DNA of 58,267 bases from Saccoglossus kowalevskii (taxonomy: Eukaryota; Hemichordata; Enteropneusta; Harrimaniidae), in assembly GCF_000003605.2 (NCBI RefSeq), contig NW_003152252.1, positions 366,764 through 425,030 on the forward strand, written 5' to 3'. The notes beneath the pieces were generated by a model. That model saw only the letters and a list, made by a program, of their open reading frames with translations, was not told where the DNA came from and did no database searches. A program made the position numbers and the translations under genes. Below are positions 21,889-35,277 of this stretch, piece by piece. Every line of letters starts with the position of its first letter. Position 1 is the stretch's first letter.

Positions 21889-24800
21889 ATGGCTGAATGT
21901 CTGCCACCACCTCAGCCTTGTAACGGCAATAAGTACAAGTACCAGTCTACGCAAGATGGTGCATTTATTTTTCGGATCGAGCAACATCACAGTGAAGCGT
22001 TCCAAGTCATGAATGAACTACGTTATAATAAACACTTGTGCGATGTGACAATCCAAGTTGAAGACAAGGAATTTTACGCACACAAAGTTGTTCTCGCATC
22101 TTCCAGTTCGTATTTCAGAGCCATGTTCACCAGTGGGTTTGGAGAATGCAAAAAAAATAAAATAGAAATAAAGGAAACCCATCCGTGCGTCTTCGCGCTC
22201 CTTGTGGATTTCGCCTATACCTCAACTATACTCGTCAATGAATGGAATGTTTTGAAATTATTGACGACTGCCATTATGTTCCAAATGAACCATGTGGTGA
22301 ATGCATGTTGTCAGTTTCTCGAACACCAGCTAGATCCCAGCAATTGCATCGGCATCGCTGGATTTAGTAAAGAATATTCCCTAGTGGAGCTTCACGAGAC
22401 ATCGATGGCTTTTATTTGTAAGAATTTTCGTGAGGTGTCCAAAACAGAAGAGTTTATGAATCTCAACTTGTTCCAGCTGGTAAAGCTTGTTAGCCAAGAT
22501 CGTTTAAATGTAATGTGTGAATCGGAAGTCTACAATGCTTGCCTGCAGTGGATAAAACACGATGAATGTGGCAGGCGTACATGCTTTAATAAACTTCTTG
22601 GTGGTGGTATCCGTTGCAGTCAACTGACCCCAAACTTTCTTAAAAAACAGCTACAACATTGTAACATTTTGAAATGCGAACCTAAATGCAAAGATTACTT
22701 AGCTAAGATATTTCAGGATCTTACTCTCCATAAGAAAATGGGTGAGAAAGGCCGCATCCCTCCTTCCCACTGTGTGATTTACTCGGCTGGGGGATATCTG
22801 CGTCATTCTCTTAGCAATATGGAATGTTATTATCCCGAATCGAACAGCTGGATACGACTAGCAGATCTTCCCGAGCCCCGGAGTGGCCTGAGTGCGGTCA
22901 CCATTCATGGGACGTTCTTCGCAGTGGGTGGTCGGAATAACTCTCCTGATGGAAACATGGATTCCAACAGTTTAGATGCTTATGATCCAATCACCAATAC
23001 TTGGAAAATATGTCAACCAATGAATTTTCCACGCAATAGAGTGGGTGTTGGTGTTATTGATGGATTGCTGTATGCAGTGGGTGGATCTCAAGGTTGTCGT
23101 CATCACAACACAGTTGAAAGGTACGAATAATAATGGTTTAATTTCATTGGTAGCAATAATTTAGAATTTGGATCAAATAATTGTTGAGGATGACCTGGGT
23201 CAGTTTAATTGCCTTCATCATCAGATTAGGCTGACGTGGGTCAATTAATTGATTAATTAATTTGTTGGTGTGATGAGATCATCAAATATTTTTATACATA
23301 TTATAGTAATCTTTTTTTTTTCCCATATGAAAAGTTGTATAGAAGAATGATTTTTAATTTAGTTATCAACGTTTCAGGTATGACCCTAAAGAAAATACCT
23401 GGACACAAGTAGCGTCAATGCATACGTCTCGAATTGGTGTGGGCTGTGCTGTAGCCAATCGCTTACTCTACGCGATCGGTGGATACGACGGAACGAACAG
23501 ACTGAAGTGTGTTGAATGTTACTATCCAGAAACCGATGAATGGAAATGCATGGCGTCCATGAATACTACTAGGAGCGGTGCAGGTCAGTCTATATCATAA
23601 GCAATTTTACTCCTGCCAACAAAATTGCATTTGAAGCACTTTGACTACTACTTTATTATTGATGTTTTCCTTTTGTGTTTCCTTACAAATATCAACAATT
23701 TTTTGTCAACAACGACAAATACCGCATTTGCTCATATGCTTATTAGAAGCATTTTTGTAAATACTCTGGGGAAAATAGATAATACAAAAACGCTATGGAA
23801 ATGACTTGTTCAGCCTCTAGTGGAGATGTCTTTATAATGAATCAAATATGGTACATAAACTGCGATAACATAAGAATTGTAAATATACATTGTACCAATG
23901 ACAAAAGGGTTCTAAATGTTCCTTAAAACTGGTCTTATTATATTTTGTTTGAGAACTCGATAACAATTCACTAAACAAATTATTTAATCCCTGTTCGAAC
24001 ATTCATTGTATGTTAGTCACTTTGTACACATTCATGTTTGACTTGTGCTTTGTTCTCATTAAATTGTAAAGTGCCTTAAGGCACCCATCAGGAAAACGTT
24101 GTTAGAAAGGGTCTTATTGGGTAATGCCATAACAAATAAGCTGGCACATGCTTGAGTGGGACTTGAGACATTAGTTTAGATACAAAAATTGCAAAAAATA
24201 TGAGAAATACCATATACTAAATCGCAAATTTAGAAGTCTTGTATTTAGGAGTCATGTAATAAATCTGATTTTTGTCTATTATTAACTCTCAAATACTAAC
24301 CATACACTACAAATTCATTCAAAAACAATTTAGGTAGTCAGGTAGTTGACTTCCAGGGAGAGAGATCTTTGAGAAAAAAATTATATGTTGCTGTATAGGT
24401 GACTTGAGGCACGAACAAAAAAGTTTCAGCTCCTGATTGTAGTCTTTACACTTGTAAAATGTGAATTTCATTTAACCAAATTACAAATTCTATATCTTTA
24501 GTAGATGTTTTTTTAAGATCACTATCAATATCAATTTCTGTTGCCTCAATGACAATCCAGTGAATTGGCACAACTAATTGCATCACATTAAATTTCTGTA
24601 CGTCAGTGGCGTGTTGTATCAGTTTAAAGTGCACACTGTGTGTGTGTGGGGGGGGGGGGGGGTATATGAAAAGTAATCTCAAATTAATTTTAGATAGTGA
24701 TTTATGTTTGTATAATGATAGGTTTATGTACCAACCCATGGAATATAAATATTGACCTTACCTAGACAAACTATGCATCAAAGCGTTCTTCTCTCCTGGA

Positions 24801-26456
24801 CCTTGTCCTTTGTTGGCTTGGTTGGTATTGCAATATTTGCCAACATGTATAGATAAAACTATTTGAATTTGATGATCTGAAAAGTTTGCCTGCAGCTGTG
24901 GAATCAGTAAACCTATGTCTAAATTGCCGTGTTAAACTCTTAATCTGTTTAACTCTTAGAAAACTGATTTTGTAAGTTTTCGCAAAATCGATCAGGATCT
25001 GGAGCAAGTAGAAAATTATGTTTATTTGGTTCAAAATTAACCTTTTCACCACCTGTTCTTTTTTCATTACAAATTCACTCATCCTGTTTGTAGTCTGCAC
25101 TTTCCTTCAGAAGATTGAAATAAAAATAACCAAATGTTTTGAGTAAAAAATTAAAATTGACTCAAATTTTGTCTGTTGGCTCCAACATTAGGGTTTGTTT
25201 CTAGAAATATTGAAGAATATAAGCAAAAAGGGCAGACAAATTTTGGCGAGAAAGTCTGGTGGTAAGAAATACCTAATAAATTTTTTCCCCAAAAAATTTA
25301 AAGAATCATCATGTAACTGTCTTCAACTTTTTTGCATTGTAAGTTAATCTTTGTCTACAGATATGCCTTACTAGTCTTCCAATTATAATATCATAATATT
25401 TCTTGTTTGTTGGTTCTAGGTGTAGCGGCTATAGATAATCAGATTTATGCTGTGGGTGGTTATGATGGTACAAGTCAACTGAACAGTGTCGAGAGATACG
25501 ATATAGAGAATAACACGTGGTGCTATGTAGCGAGTATGAATTCAAGGCGTAGTGCTTTAAGCGTTGCTGTGCTGTATGGTAAACTATTTGCTTTAGGTGA
25601 GTATGCGATAGGTCACTAGCAATGTAACTATATCTACGTTCAACAGCTGAATGGTTATAAAGTCATCATTGCGGCTCCAGGTTTACAATTTTCTACCACA
25701 AATCACACCGTACAAGCGTGGATATGTGCATGACAAACTTTTACGTCGTTTGCATACTTTTATATCTAATGAGGGAGGAAATCTTAAATTAGGCTCTGAA
25801 TCGATTATAAATTGTGAATAGTTGACATCTGTGTCAATACACTGTACTTATGGAATGTACTTACATGCCATGCCATGTCACATGACCACAATAAATCACT
25901 AGATACCATGAGATATGTAGTGGATACCTCCCTACCATCCCTACCTCTCGTTATTATATATTCATACCATTTATTCGCTCAACTGATACTTTAATTTAAA
26001 TTAAGTATTTACAAACATTTTTTTAATATATATGCGCTGCATTTTGTCTCTTATCACATTCACTAATAATGTTAAGATAAGTCTTTGCTCAAATTATTAA
26101 AATTATATTTTATTGATTGATAAATGTAATTTTTGCCTTTCCCTTAAATGAAAGATCAGAGTAAAGTTGGTAAATTGTTTGGGTTTTGAGGCAGAGAGTC
26201 GTAGTGCCTTTCATGTAATTTTGCAATTATGCACATCCTATAAATCTTATTATAGAGAATTTTAATGACCAAAATGAATAATAATTAATATTAGCGCTAT
26301 TGTCATTCACTAGGCGGTTATGATGGTTCTGATTTCCTGGCTACAGTTGAAGTGTATGATGCTGCAGCAGACTCATGGAATATTCTTAGTCAAATGAGTA
26401 CAGGCCGTAGTGGTGCTGGTGTTGCTGTCGGAATGGAACCCTGCCTCAATAGGTGA
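21889..26456 (+). CDS. KEAP1: KEAP1, Kelch-like redox sensor and CUL3 adaptor for NRF2
   Basis: KEAP1 binds NRF2 through its Kelch propeller and presents it to CUL3 for ubiquitination; electrophiles on its cysteines stop this. Coding exons: 21889-23120, 23378-23583, 25420-25596 and 26314-26456, with phases 2, 1 and 1; 585 aa (human 624). BTB about residues 35-147, BACK 150-275, six Kelch blades from about 300. NRF2-pocket residues are kept: [61 protein letters not shown] and GRSGAG. Sensor cysteines equivalent to human 273 and 288 are present (residues 243 and 258), as are 434 (GSQGC) and 613 (MEPC). Human Cys151 is Asn120 and Cys226 is Phe195. The C-terminus ends MEPCLNR, lacking the human cysteine tail. 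The start is fixed by an in-frame stop just upstream. The first coding exon is unusually large. Confidence 0.97.
24071..24084. repeat. 14-bp perfect palindrome in KEAP1 intron 2
   Basis: GTGCCTTAAGGCAC is perfectly self-complementary and lies mid-intron, well away from the splice sites. It may be chance. Confidence 0.6.
24630..24663. repeat. GT run followed by a G homopolymer
   Basis: A short GT microsatellite leads into about 14 consecutive G in KEAP1 intron 2. Similar homopolymers occur at about 8950-8964 (C) and 53259-53271 (G). The exact length is liable to sequencing error. Confidence 0.85.
25041..25273. mobile_element. TTAA-type MITE in KEAP1 intron 3, CTTTTCACCACC family
   Basis: TTAA at 25037-25040, then CCTTTTCACCACCTGTTCTT. 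The right end AAGTCTGGTGGTAAGAAATA is its diverged inverse. Internal blocks AATTTTGTCTGTTGGCTCC and GAAATATTGAAGAATATAAG match the copy at 52691-52926. It lies about 150 bp before exon 3 of the coding sequence (25420). Confidence 0.7.
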
Positions 26457-28209
26457 CATAAAAGATCCAAGACCCCTCCTAGTAAAAGATCATCCAGACA
26501 CCAGTCGAGATATGGAATGGTCTTTCAGTAGAATGGGTCTTATATGCTGCTAAGATGTCCAGCGTACTGAGTCCGCTATCATAAATATCTTGAACTTTAG
26601 TAAAAAATACTTACAAATATTTGTCTGTTGGTTGATTGTTTTCATGCATTTCTACCAATGGTAACAACAATATATCTTATTCAACCACTTTGTACCAACC
26701 AAAGTTTGTGTCAGTGCAAAGCATACAAGATTGTACCTGATTGGCTACCCACCTTCAACAACTGACAGTCAGACCAATCAGAGAGGAGCTTGTTTGTTAA
26801 CAGGCATTTTCACTATTCTGCCTTGTACAACTCAACTGTGAATTTCTGTATTTAAAACATGGATTTACCCCACCACAGGTCATAGGTCACAGGTCACATA
26901 TATTTGCGATTTTAGTATTACATAGAACTTGTGTCCAACTAAGTCATCAAGTCCACCATTTTATCCATCCTCTTTCACAGCAATTCTTGTTATGATTACT
27001 ACAATGGTTGGATTTGAAGTGGCACAATGACATGTGTGCCAGAAACCCATGAATGGTCACATTACAAAGCATCCATATTTTGTACGCTGGACATCTTAGA
27101 AAAAATGTCTTTAAAAAATTAAAAAAAGAAAGAGAATATGCCATATTTGCTCCATTACTTTAGAGATACTTTTAGCAGAGCAGTCACAAAAGTCAGTCTG
27201 CGAGCAAATCTGTCTTGTTCCTCTCAAAAATCTTTTTCTCAATTAAAATGACGATGATAATCTGTATACAACAAACCCAAACTATTTGGTACAAGTTTTG
27301 TGCATATTAACAGTAAAAAATGAAAATTGTTTACCAAATTTTAACGTGGTTCTTCTTGCATCTTCTTGAAATATACCAGGCTATGATCTGACCAGATTTT
27401 GAATAAAATAGAGCATAGTAATTAACTAATTTGCATACCAGTTTACAGATTTTGTGTTTGATTCTTAAGTACTACATGTATTCTGAAATACATTTTAGAT
27501 ATTTTTTTTCATTATGACCATTAATAAAGTACTTGATAGAAGTCATCAAAAACATTTCAAGCACATGAGAATCTTAAACATATTGCATTCTCTCTTAAAT
27601 TGCAAGTGATGGTATATTATTGTACAAGTGTGTAATTCACATGGTTTATAGTTCCTGGGCATCTGAAAAAAATCACTCATTAAAAGATAAGGTATTCATG
27701 CGCCTACATAGATAATTATTCCTCACAGCCACATCTCATTGTATCAGTGCACATTCACACAAATAAAGTAGTTCTAATTTGATATGTTAAATACCGGTAA
27801 TAGTATAATGGAAATTGTACATTGAGAGATGCAACAATTGTTACTGTAGTTGACGTAGTATTTAAACTTATTAAGTCTTTTCAGCTTTTTAAAAGGTGCC
27901 ATCTACAGCCAGTATATCTCGCCATTTTTTTTTGTGCAACGTATGTTTCATAATGCGATTTACATATACAATAGTGTTATTGTATTAAAATATCTGTATT
28001 TTTTACTACAATGTTTAAATTGCCACAATCATTGGACCACATCAGGTTTACCATGCGACATATGCAACACGTTTGAAATGCATCGTTTTACACAGACTTG
28101 GGGGTGTGATGAGTGTAGTACTTTAAAAACAAGAGTTAACACAGCTTTATTCTCTTATTTAATATTTACTCAGGACTTGAAACTATTGGTGAATGATTGT
28201 AATTCGGTA

Positions 28210-28400
28210 TGACCTCATTAATTATGTACATATTTAATTCTTGGTCTCATTAATTATGTACATATTTAATTCTTGGTCTCATTAATTATGTGCATATTTA
28301 ATTCTTGGTCTCATTAATTATGTGCATATTTAATTCTTGGTCTCATTAATTATGTACATATATAATTTTTGATCTCATTTACTGTGTACATATTTATTTC
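28210..28400. repeat. 32-bp minisatellite, about six copies
   Basis: Unit TCTCATTAATTATGTACATA plus TTTAATTCTTGG, 32 bp, with four near-identical central copies (starts 28245, 28277 and every 32 bp) and diverged edge copies. One base alternates (GTACAT/GTGCAT) in runs of two, which suggests duplication of pairs. Confidence 0.9.
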
Positions 28401-30114
28401 ATGACTGCCTATCATTTTGAGGTTCATCTTTTTCTCACCAGAATTAAGTAGATTGTTTTAGTCAAGGCTGATAACAGTTACAAGATTTCATGGGTTTTGC
28501 ATTTTCATTCACATACGGTATATATTAAGGCATTTTCTTTTAGAATGCATGACGCTCTTTGGTGAGGTGTAAGGAGGGATATATTTACAGGTCACCAGAC
28601 CAACAACATAGCATACATGTAATTTTTTGAAAATTTTAAACTTATTTGGTAAATTAATTTGGTTGTGAATGCATACTGGTGGTGCAATGCATGTGATTTG
28701 TTAGCTTTGTAATAGCCTTTTTACCACAACTGTTGATTTGTATCCTTTCACAGGATTGTCCGGTATAAAGCATATTTTCAAATTGCATGTGATAATGATA
28801 TATATAATGATATGTATACCGTATTTGCTTTATTAAAAGTATATATTTGCAGTGGACGTAAACCCCAAACCAAAAACTGACTTATTTTTTACCTTTGACA
28901 CCTATGTTTTCAGTACATGCACTACTAATTGACTAAAAATGGGATTGGTTTCAAATTTACTTAAGGGAAATTCAAATGCAGGGGAAGGTTTACGCGATGT
29001 GTTCTGTTATTTTGTAGAAGCACGCATATCATAATGAGAACAAAGTGAAGACATTTTCTGTTTTGCATCCCTGAAAATTTAAACAGGAAAAACACAAATG
29101 CACAATTCCACAATTCCTTCATTGTAACTGCATGTATTACATTGTATATGCTAGAAATGTTTATATTGTAATTTTAGAACAAATTACGACAATTTTTAGC
29201 ATCGAAAATTTAAGTTTCTTCCAAAACTTAGTGAATGAGGATGCAAAATAGAGAATACAATTCATCAAAATCATTTTTTTCTTCAATAGTCTAGAAAATT
29301 GATTAATACTAGTTATATATGTACATAACACTTTATAGAAACAAATACTTCACATCTGTATATCAGTTTCAGGTCTTTACATGAACTTCCAGTGTTGCTT
29401 GAAAATTAGAATAACTTCTTTTGATCAGTGTTTATATATTGTTTGTCTTGCAGGGGAAAAAAGCTGCCGTGGCTCGGTAGTCAGTTCATATATTAGGAAA
29501 CTTTCCTTAGCTAGGTGGCTATTTTTTTTATAGAAAAAGTAGCATAAGCATTCTGGTATATTGTAGACAACCCTCTAACTTAGTGTTACATTATAGATAA
29601 CCCTTTAGCTTAGTGATTAACATGTTATTATCAGCTAAGAATTGCTTTACACATTATATGTAAAGGGAGTGCTAATACAAATACATTTGAAGTGAGTTTC
29701 CAGTACATTTACAGTATTATTCTTGCCAAGAAGACTTTTGTCAATATTATATATGACAGTCACGGACATTTCTGGTTTGATTACAGTTATGTTGGTTACT
29801 ATTTCAGAATGTAACTTCAGAGTAATGAAACATGTGTCAGAAAATGACTCCATTATTGTAAACTCTGTGATACTGAATAATATTTGTTTAAAATGTATTA
29901 AATAATTTGATTTTGTATTGGTGATTTTTTTTATCATTGTGTAATTCTAGTAAGTGTTATGAATGTTGTACTCAAGTCGCCCACCCACCGTCACCAGTAA
30001 TTTTTTATTTAATAGACAGGTGAACATTTTTTTTTATTTTTCTGTTTTAATGAATGATATCAAAATAATTTGTTAGCATAATAAGAGTGGAGGTTGAACT
30101 GCTGTCTATACACA

Positions 30115-30282
30115 CTGTGGAAAGAAATATTCACTGGGTTTAATTTTTAATAGCAGATTTGATTTGTGAAATGTGAAATAAACTATAAATTCTATTGTTA
30201 AATTTGGATATTTCTGGATTTTAATTCAGTGGATTTAGCTATCAGCAAGGTAAAACCCAGTGAATAATTAAGAATTTTACAG
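30115..30282. mobile_element. Diverged copy of the 11636-11843 MITE family
   Basis: CTGTGGAAAGAAATATTCAC then TGGGTTTAAT at the left, and AAAACCCAGTGAATAATTAA with ATTTTACAG at the right. The middle is largely unlike the other copies. Confidence 0.6.
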
Positions 30283-31851
30283 TTGTCGTCACAAGACCGT
30301 AATTTAAATTTATTTTGGTCACAGTTGACAGGGACACAATAAATAACTTGATGCACAAAAATGATTCCCTCAGCCAAGAAACTGTCACTCTTCTGTCCCT
30401 GTATAAGAAACCCATACCTATTGCGGTACTGCAATGTCAACCATTGTCTAAGATGTTTCAATTAAATTTTCATGGTATTTGCTGTCTTACATGTTGACTT
30501 TTCTGTGGTTCTAACCACTTGAGGGTTTTTCATTCGAGTTAAAGCTGAATGAGTTGGCAAATTTTTTTTTTTATTGTTGGTACGAGCAGATATCAATATT
30601 AAAGCATTGTATATTGCCGTGATGATTTATTAATTTCTTTATGTATACATGTATTTTCAAAGTATATAAATATTGCAATCAGAAATTTAAAACAAGATTT
30701 CAAAATATTTGAATGTAGTCGTTTCATTTTTGAATATACTAGTACACCAATTTGTCATCCACTGGGCAATCTGCACATTTGTTATATTGAATGTTGTCCA
30801 GATATTAGCTGCTATACTAGCGGCTAGCCAGAAGCTCCCTGCTGAAACGTGCAATGACAGATATAACTAGATAGTTGTCTTATTGTTGTGACCATTGGCC
30901 CTCAATCTAGGGAAGAATGGCCATGGCCATATTCCCTAACATCTCATGATGGTGATATATTTGACCTTTAGCCCAGGGTTACTGGTAATCTTGAGGCTGG
31001 AATGTCATACATGTCGTATGTCGTACTAGTGAAAACAACAAATTGAGACTAACCTCTGTACTGCAAAGAGGATGTGGCTTTATGATGATGCATTCAACAA
31101 CTGACTGGCATTTTTTTTACATTGCCCATACCATCAAAGTAAAAAGGAAAGGTATATTAAGGGAAAATTTTTTGTCCGGCATTGTCGTTAATAATTGTTA
31201 TTGTGTGCACAATAACTTTACTAACTCTATTCCAAAGTTTGTCACCTTATTCATCAGTATAAACTCTTCTTTGAGTATGAACGACAGATGTCCTGTATGA
31301 AAATATGCAAAAATTGAGAAAATCTGATAAAATATTTTGACTGATCACATTCAAAGGTCACTGATCTCAGTGGAAATATGCATTGTTATATGTGTTCAAT
31401 GAAGCAAATCATTTATCTTGTAATAATATCCTTGGTAATGTATCTCCCAAATCCCATGGGAATACTAGACTGGGTTTCAAAACCAACTTGTGGAGAGTTT
31501 TTGCACAGTCTGATACGCATTTTTAAACCTTCCAATTAAATCTTTACAGAAAACAAGATGTCAGATAATCAATATAAGCACTTCTATGAATTGGATGCCA
31601 AACTTTGATCAAGATCTGAAGGTAATAGAAAATCTGTTTATCAAATTAAAAACAATACATAAAAAATACATAAAAAGCAGAATGTTGCATCCACATTTTG
31701 AAAAGAAAATTGTATTCTCTCTCCACTGGACACCAGCTAACTATTTAAGTTAATTTGCATACAAAGCAGCGCTTGCAACATGATAGCTATTCTTAGAAGG
31801 CGTTTTTTTAATTTTTGAAATAATACAGTAGTCACACAATGAATATAATAA

Positions 31852-32290
31852 GGGACGACGTCAAAAGATCGATGTCGGATAAAAAACTTAATTCCTTTAG
31901 TTTTTTTTCAAAACCCCCTACCCCCCACTGAAACTTAATTGATAAATATTGGTCATGGCGTCAGACTACATTCACTATTAAATACAAATTGATAATCCGA
32001 CAGTAGTATTGCATAGCAGTTTGTCGAGTGGGTGTAAAGAGAGTTTACAAATGCACCTCATTTGACGCACAGATTTACACTCGAACCAAACCATTTTTCT
32101 GTGTTTTTTTCCCTTTTCGGTTATTTCTGTCCATGATTGGATAGAACTACAAATACTCCAAGATTTTTTTGACTTCATTAAAAAATAAAATCGTTTTTGT
32201 AGGATGGAAACTTTTTGAGGTCAAAACCCCCCACCCCCAAACTAAAGGAAATAAGTTTTTTATCCGACATCGATCTTTTGACGTCGTCCC
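31852..32290. mobile_element. PIF/Harbinger-like MITE, near-identical inverted ends, TAA target duplication
   Basis: 439 bp flanked by TAA at 31849-31851 and 32291-32293. The first 39 bases (GGGACGACGTCAAAAGATCG...) are exactly inverted at the right end, and the match continues about 10 bases further with one mismatch. Three-base TAA/TTA targets and GGG tips fit PIF/Harbinger. There is no transposase ORF, so it is non-autonomous. The near identity of the ends suggests recent insertion or conserved ends. Confidence 0.85.
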
Positions 32291-34036
32291 TAAGGCAGTT
32301 CATATTTGTCTCAGTGAATCATTAATTTTTGACGAACACCTGTACAAAAGCCAGCTAAGATTTTCTGTTATCTTGCATGCTTTATGAATCTATTCACGTC
32401 TAAATGCAGCACTTTTTTTCTGAGATGAGGCATTTGTTTTTTTACTAAAATATCTGAATTACTTTGAATAAAGCTGGAAATTATGTCCCTTAAAATAATT
32501 AAACAAATTAAGCACCAATGTTTCTGTAAGATATTTACATCTATCAAAGATATTTGGTAGACTGCTTTCCCACAAAATTGTTTGTATTCAAAATTATGAC
32601 AATGCATATTCATATTGAAACAAACTATGATAAAGGGAATAATGTATAACAAAGGGCAAGGTCACCAGAGTTCAACTATGTTTTTCATAGTTTACTCCGA
32701 ACCTCATGACATAGTGAGTAGGAGGGTGGGAGTTGGCAGAATTCATACCCAGTGTTAGCCTTTCCAGTGCACTCAAGAATGGTCTGGTGAATCGCTATGT
32801 AAATATGTAGCAGCACAGAATTTTGTGTTATCACTGATTGGCCGTCTCCATGACTTCAGTACATTACCATGGAAACTCTCCTGTACATAATGCCCGCCCA
32901 CAGCCCTCCAGACCAATTCACTAGTCTATTATTCACAAGTCTTGATACAAGAATGTATCTAGTCGAACCCAGTGTAGACAAACCCAACAAATAAAACATA
33001 CCGGTAGGTAAAGTTAATTTATTGATTTAGTTTGAAGCACATTTGATGATTTGTAATTTAAATAAATTAGAATTATTATATACATGCATGCATGTACTTT
33101 TGAAAAAAAAAGCTAAGAATTATAATCTGTATGTTGTACCATGTCTAGAAAATAATTTAAAGCATCTATACATCTTCACTTAGTAGAACTACACCAGGAA
33201 TACTGATAGAGTTGACCATTAGAAACTTTGGGAAGGGGTCTTGCAAACAAAGTTGCAAAATATAAACAACAAAAAATCTACAAATAGAGGACAGCAATAT
33301 GTACAGAACAGTAAATGAACAGTAACATCATGAAAAAATAATCCAGTTCAAATAGTAAGTGAAGAAAAAGATGATTTTTCTACAATCCCCTTCCCAGAAT
33401 TCTAATGGCCAACCGTTGAAATTCTATAAACCTTTGTATAAAAAAGCAAAGCTTGCCTACTTTGATATGGGAATTAAAGAATTAAGCAGCATTTACCGCA
33501 GACATTGTCTGATTTCAAGAGATTTGTAGGCAATTTTACATGTAGAAAAAATATGTAAAAAAGAAATGTATGGTGTAGATTGGACGGAAATGTGCAATAT
33601 TGCATTTCAAGACATGTTGAAAATTAGCACCATGCAAGGAAGAATGAGTACTTAACCCTGTGATGTGCTGTTTTTAATTGAGAATAAAAACAAAAACAAA
33701 GTATTTTCATCACTAGAGGGCGATCAACTTGTTTATTAATTAATTACCCTGGTAAGTAGTTTTAAATACCAAAAACAAAGATGTTCTGTGTTTTTTGTAT
33801 GAAATAAAAACATAACTTGATTCATCGCTGCTTTGGATTGGAATATGATTTGGCATTGCCCCTAGTACTGTGAATGAATTAAAAGTAAGGCAATGTTCTA
33901 ACAAAAAATGAATCTTACATAGTTTAAAACATTTACAGAGATAAACTTCAAAGCTCCCAGAAATATAAAAAATATATAGCAAGGTTACTTTTTTTTTCCA
34001 AATACAATGACTGTATCATTTTAACTCCGCCCAATA

Positions 34037-34345
34037 TGCTGACAGTACATTTCAATTTGACCAAATATGGTGATAATACATTTCAATTTCACCAAATATG
34101 GAGACCATACTGTTCAACTTTGCCAAATATGGTGATAGTACATTTCAATTTCACCAAATATGGAGACCATTACTGTTCAACCTTGCCAAATATGGTGATA
34201 GTACATTTCAATTTCACCAAATATGGTGATAGTACATTTCAATTTCACCAAATATGGTGACAATACATTTCAATTTCATCAAATATGGATCCCATACTGT
34301 TCAACCTTGCCAAATATGGTGATGACTGTACATTTCAATTTTATA
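34037..34345. repeat. 31-bp minisatellite with two alternating unit types
   Basis: Type A (TGGTGATAGTACATTTCAAT, then TTCACCAAATA) and type B (TGGAGACCATACTGTTCAAC, then TTTGCCAAATA) are both 31 bp and end alike. The order is roughly A A B A B A A A B A. An open frame across it is a consequence of the repeat rather than a gene. Confidence 0.9.
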
Positions 34346-34638
34346 ATATATACCATTTCACAAAATAATGAAAAGCAATACAGAAAACAAGCAAATTGTC
34401 AGAATGTAAAGTAAAGAAAAGTAATATAGATAAATGTAGTTTTGCCTTATTATTACAGACTAATTTCTCTGGAATAAAAAGATTTAAAATTATAATATAT
34501 ACCATTTCACAAAATAATGAAAAGCAATACAGAAAACAAGCAAATTGTCAGAATGTAAAGTAAAGAAAAGTAATATAGATAAATGTAGTTTTGCCTTATT
34601 ATTACAGACTAATTTCACTGGAATAAAAAGATTTAAAA
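34341..34638. repeat. 149-bp tandem duplication with about one mismatch
   Basis: The block starting TTATAATATATACCATTTCA at 34341 is repeated from 34490. By eye the copies differ only at CTCTGG versus CACTGG. It directly follows the 31-bp minisatellite. Either a very recent duplication or an assembly artefact. Confidence 0.9.
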
Positions 34639-35277
34639 TTAAGTTTTAATCACCGTCAATATAAATACTGTACAGAAAATTCATTGAATTGTAATTGATA
34701 TGCAAATTATTGTTCATTAATTCCATATTTGCAATATAATATTTGATTATAAATACAAGGTTAGGTTTATAACTATATATGAATTGTAACCATCTTTCAC
34801 GTACTGCTCACAAAACACTGATTTTCACACGATGCTGGATTCACATTCAAGATAAATTATATAAAATAGAGTTTTCAAAAATAATACACATCACATCTTC
34901 ATTTTAGAAAAATGTACCATTGGATTAAAAGCATTATTGTCTCTAAAAATTTAAACGATAAACATGTACAGTGCCCAACAGTAATACAGTATGGCTAAAA
35001 CGTTTGCATTGTTTAATATTTGTGTATTGTACATTTCTTGTATGGGTCGTCGCACTGTGACGTCATAAATTTACATTTTTGAAAACCAATATAGAAATGC
35101 GACAGTGTGATAACAAATGTTGATTGCTGATTAACATAGGCTCACAATCTGCTATGATTTATCAACAGAACACATACCTGGTACATGTACCGGTATATTT
35201 AAAAACAACAGCAGCATACAATGCCCTTTTTCATCTTTGAGTGTGAATGTCCATTTCTAGTAGAGTACTGTTAAATA

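Noticed and set aside
34036-34414. Two open frames encoding repeated HFNFTKYGD/FHQIW
   Set aside because: They are a by-product of the 31-bp minisatellite; 31 is not a multiple of three, so the frame shifts each unit.
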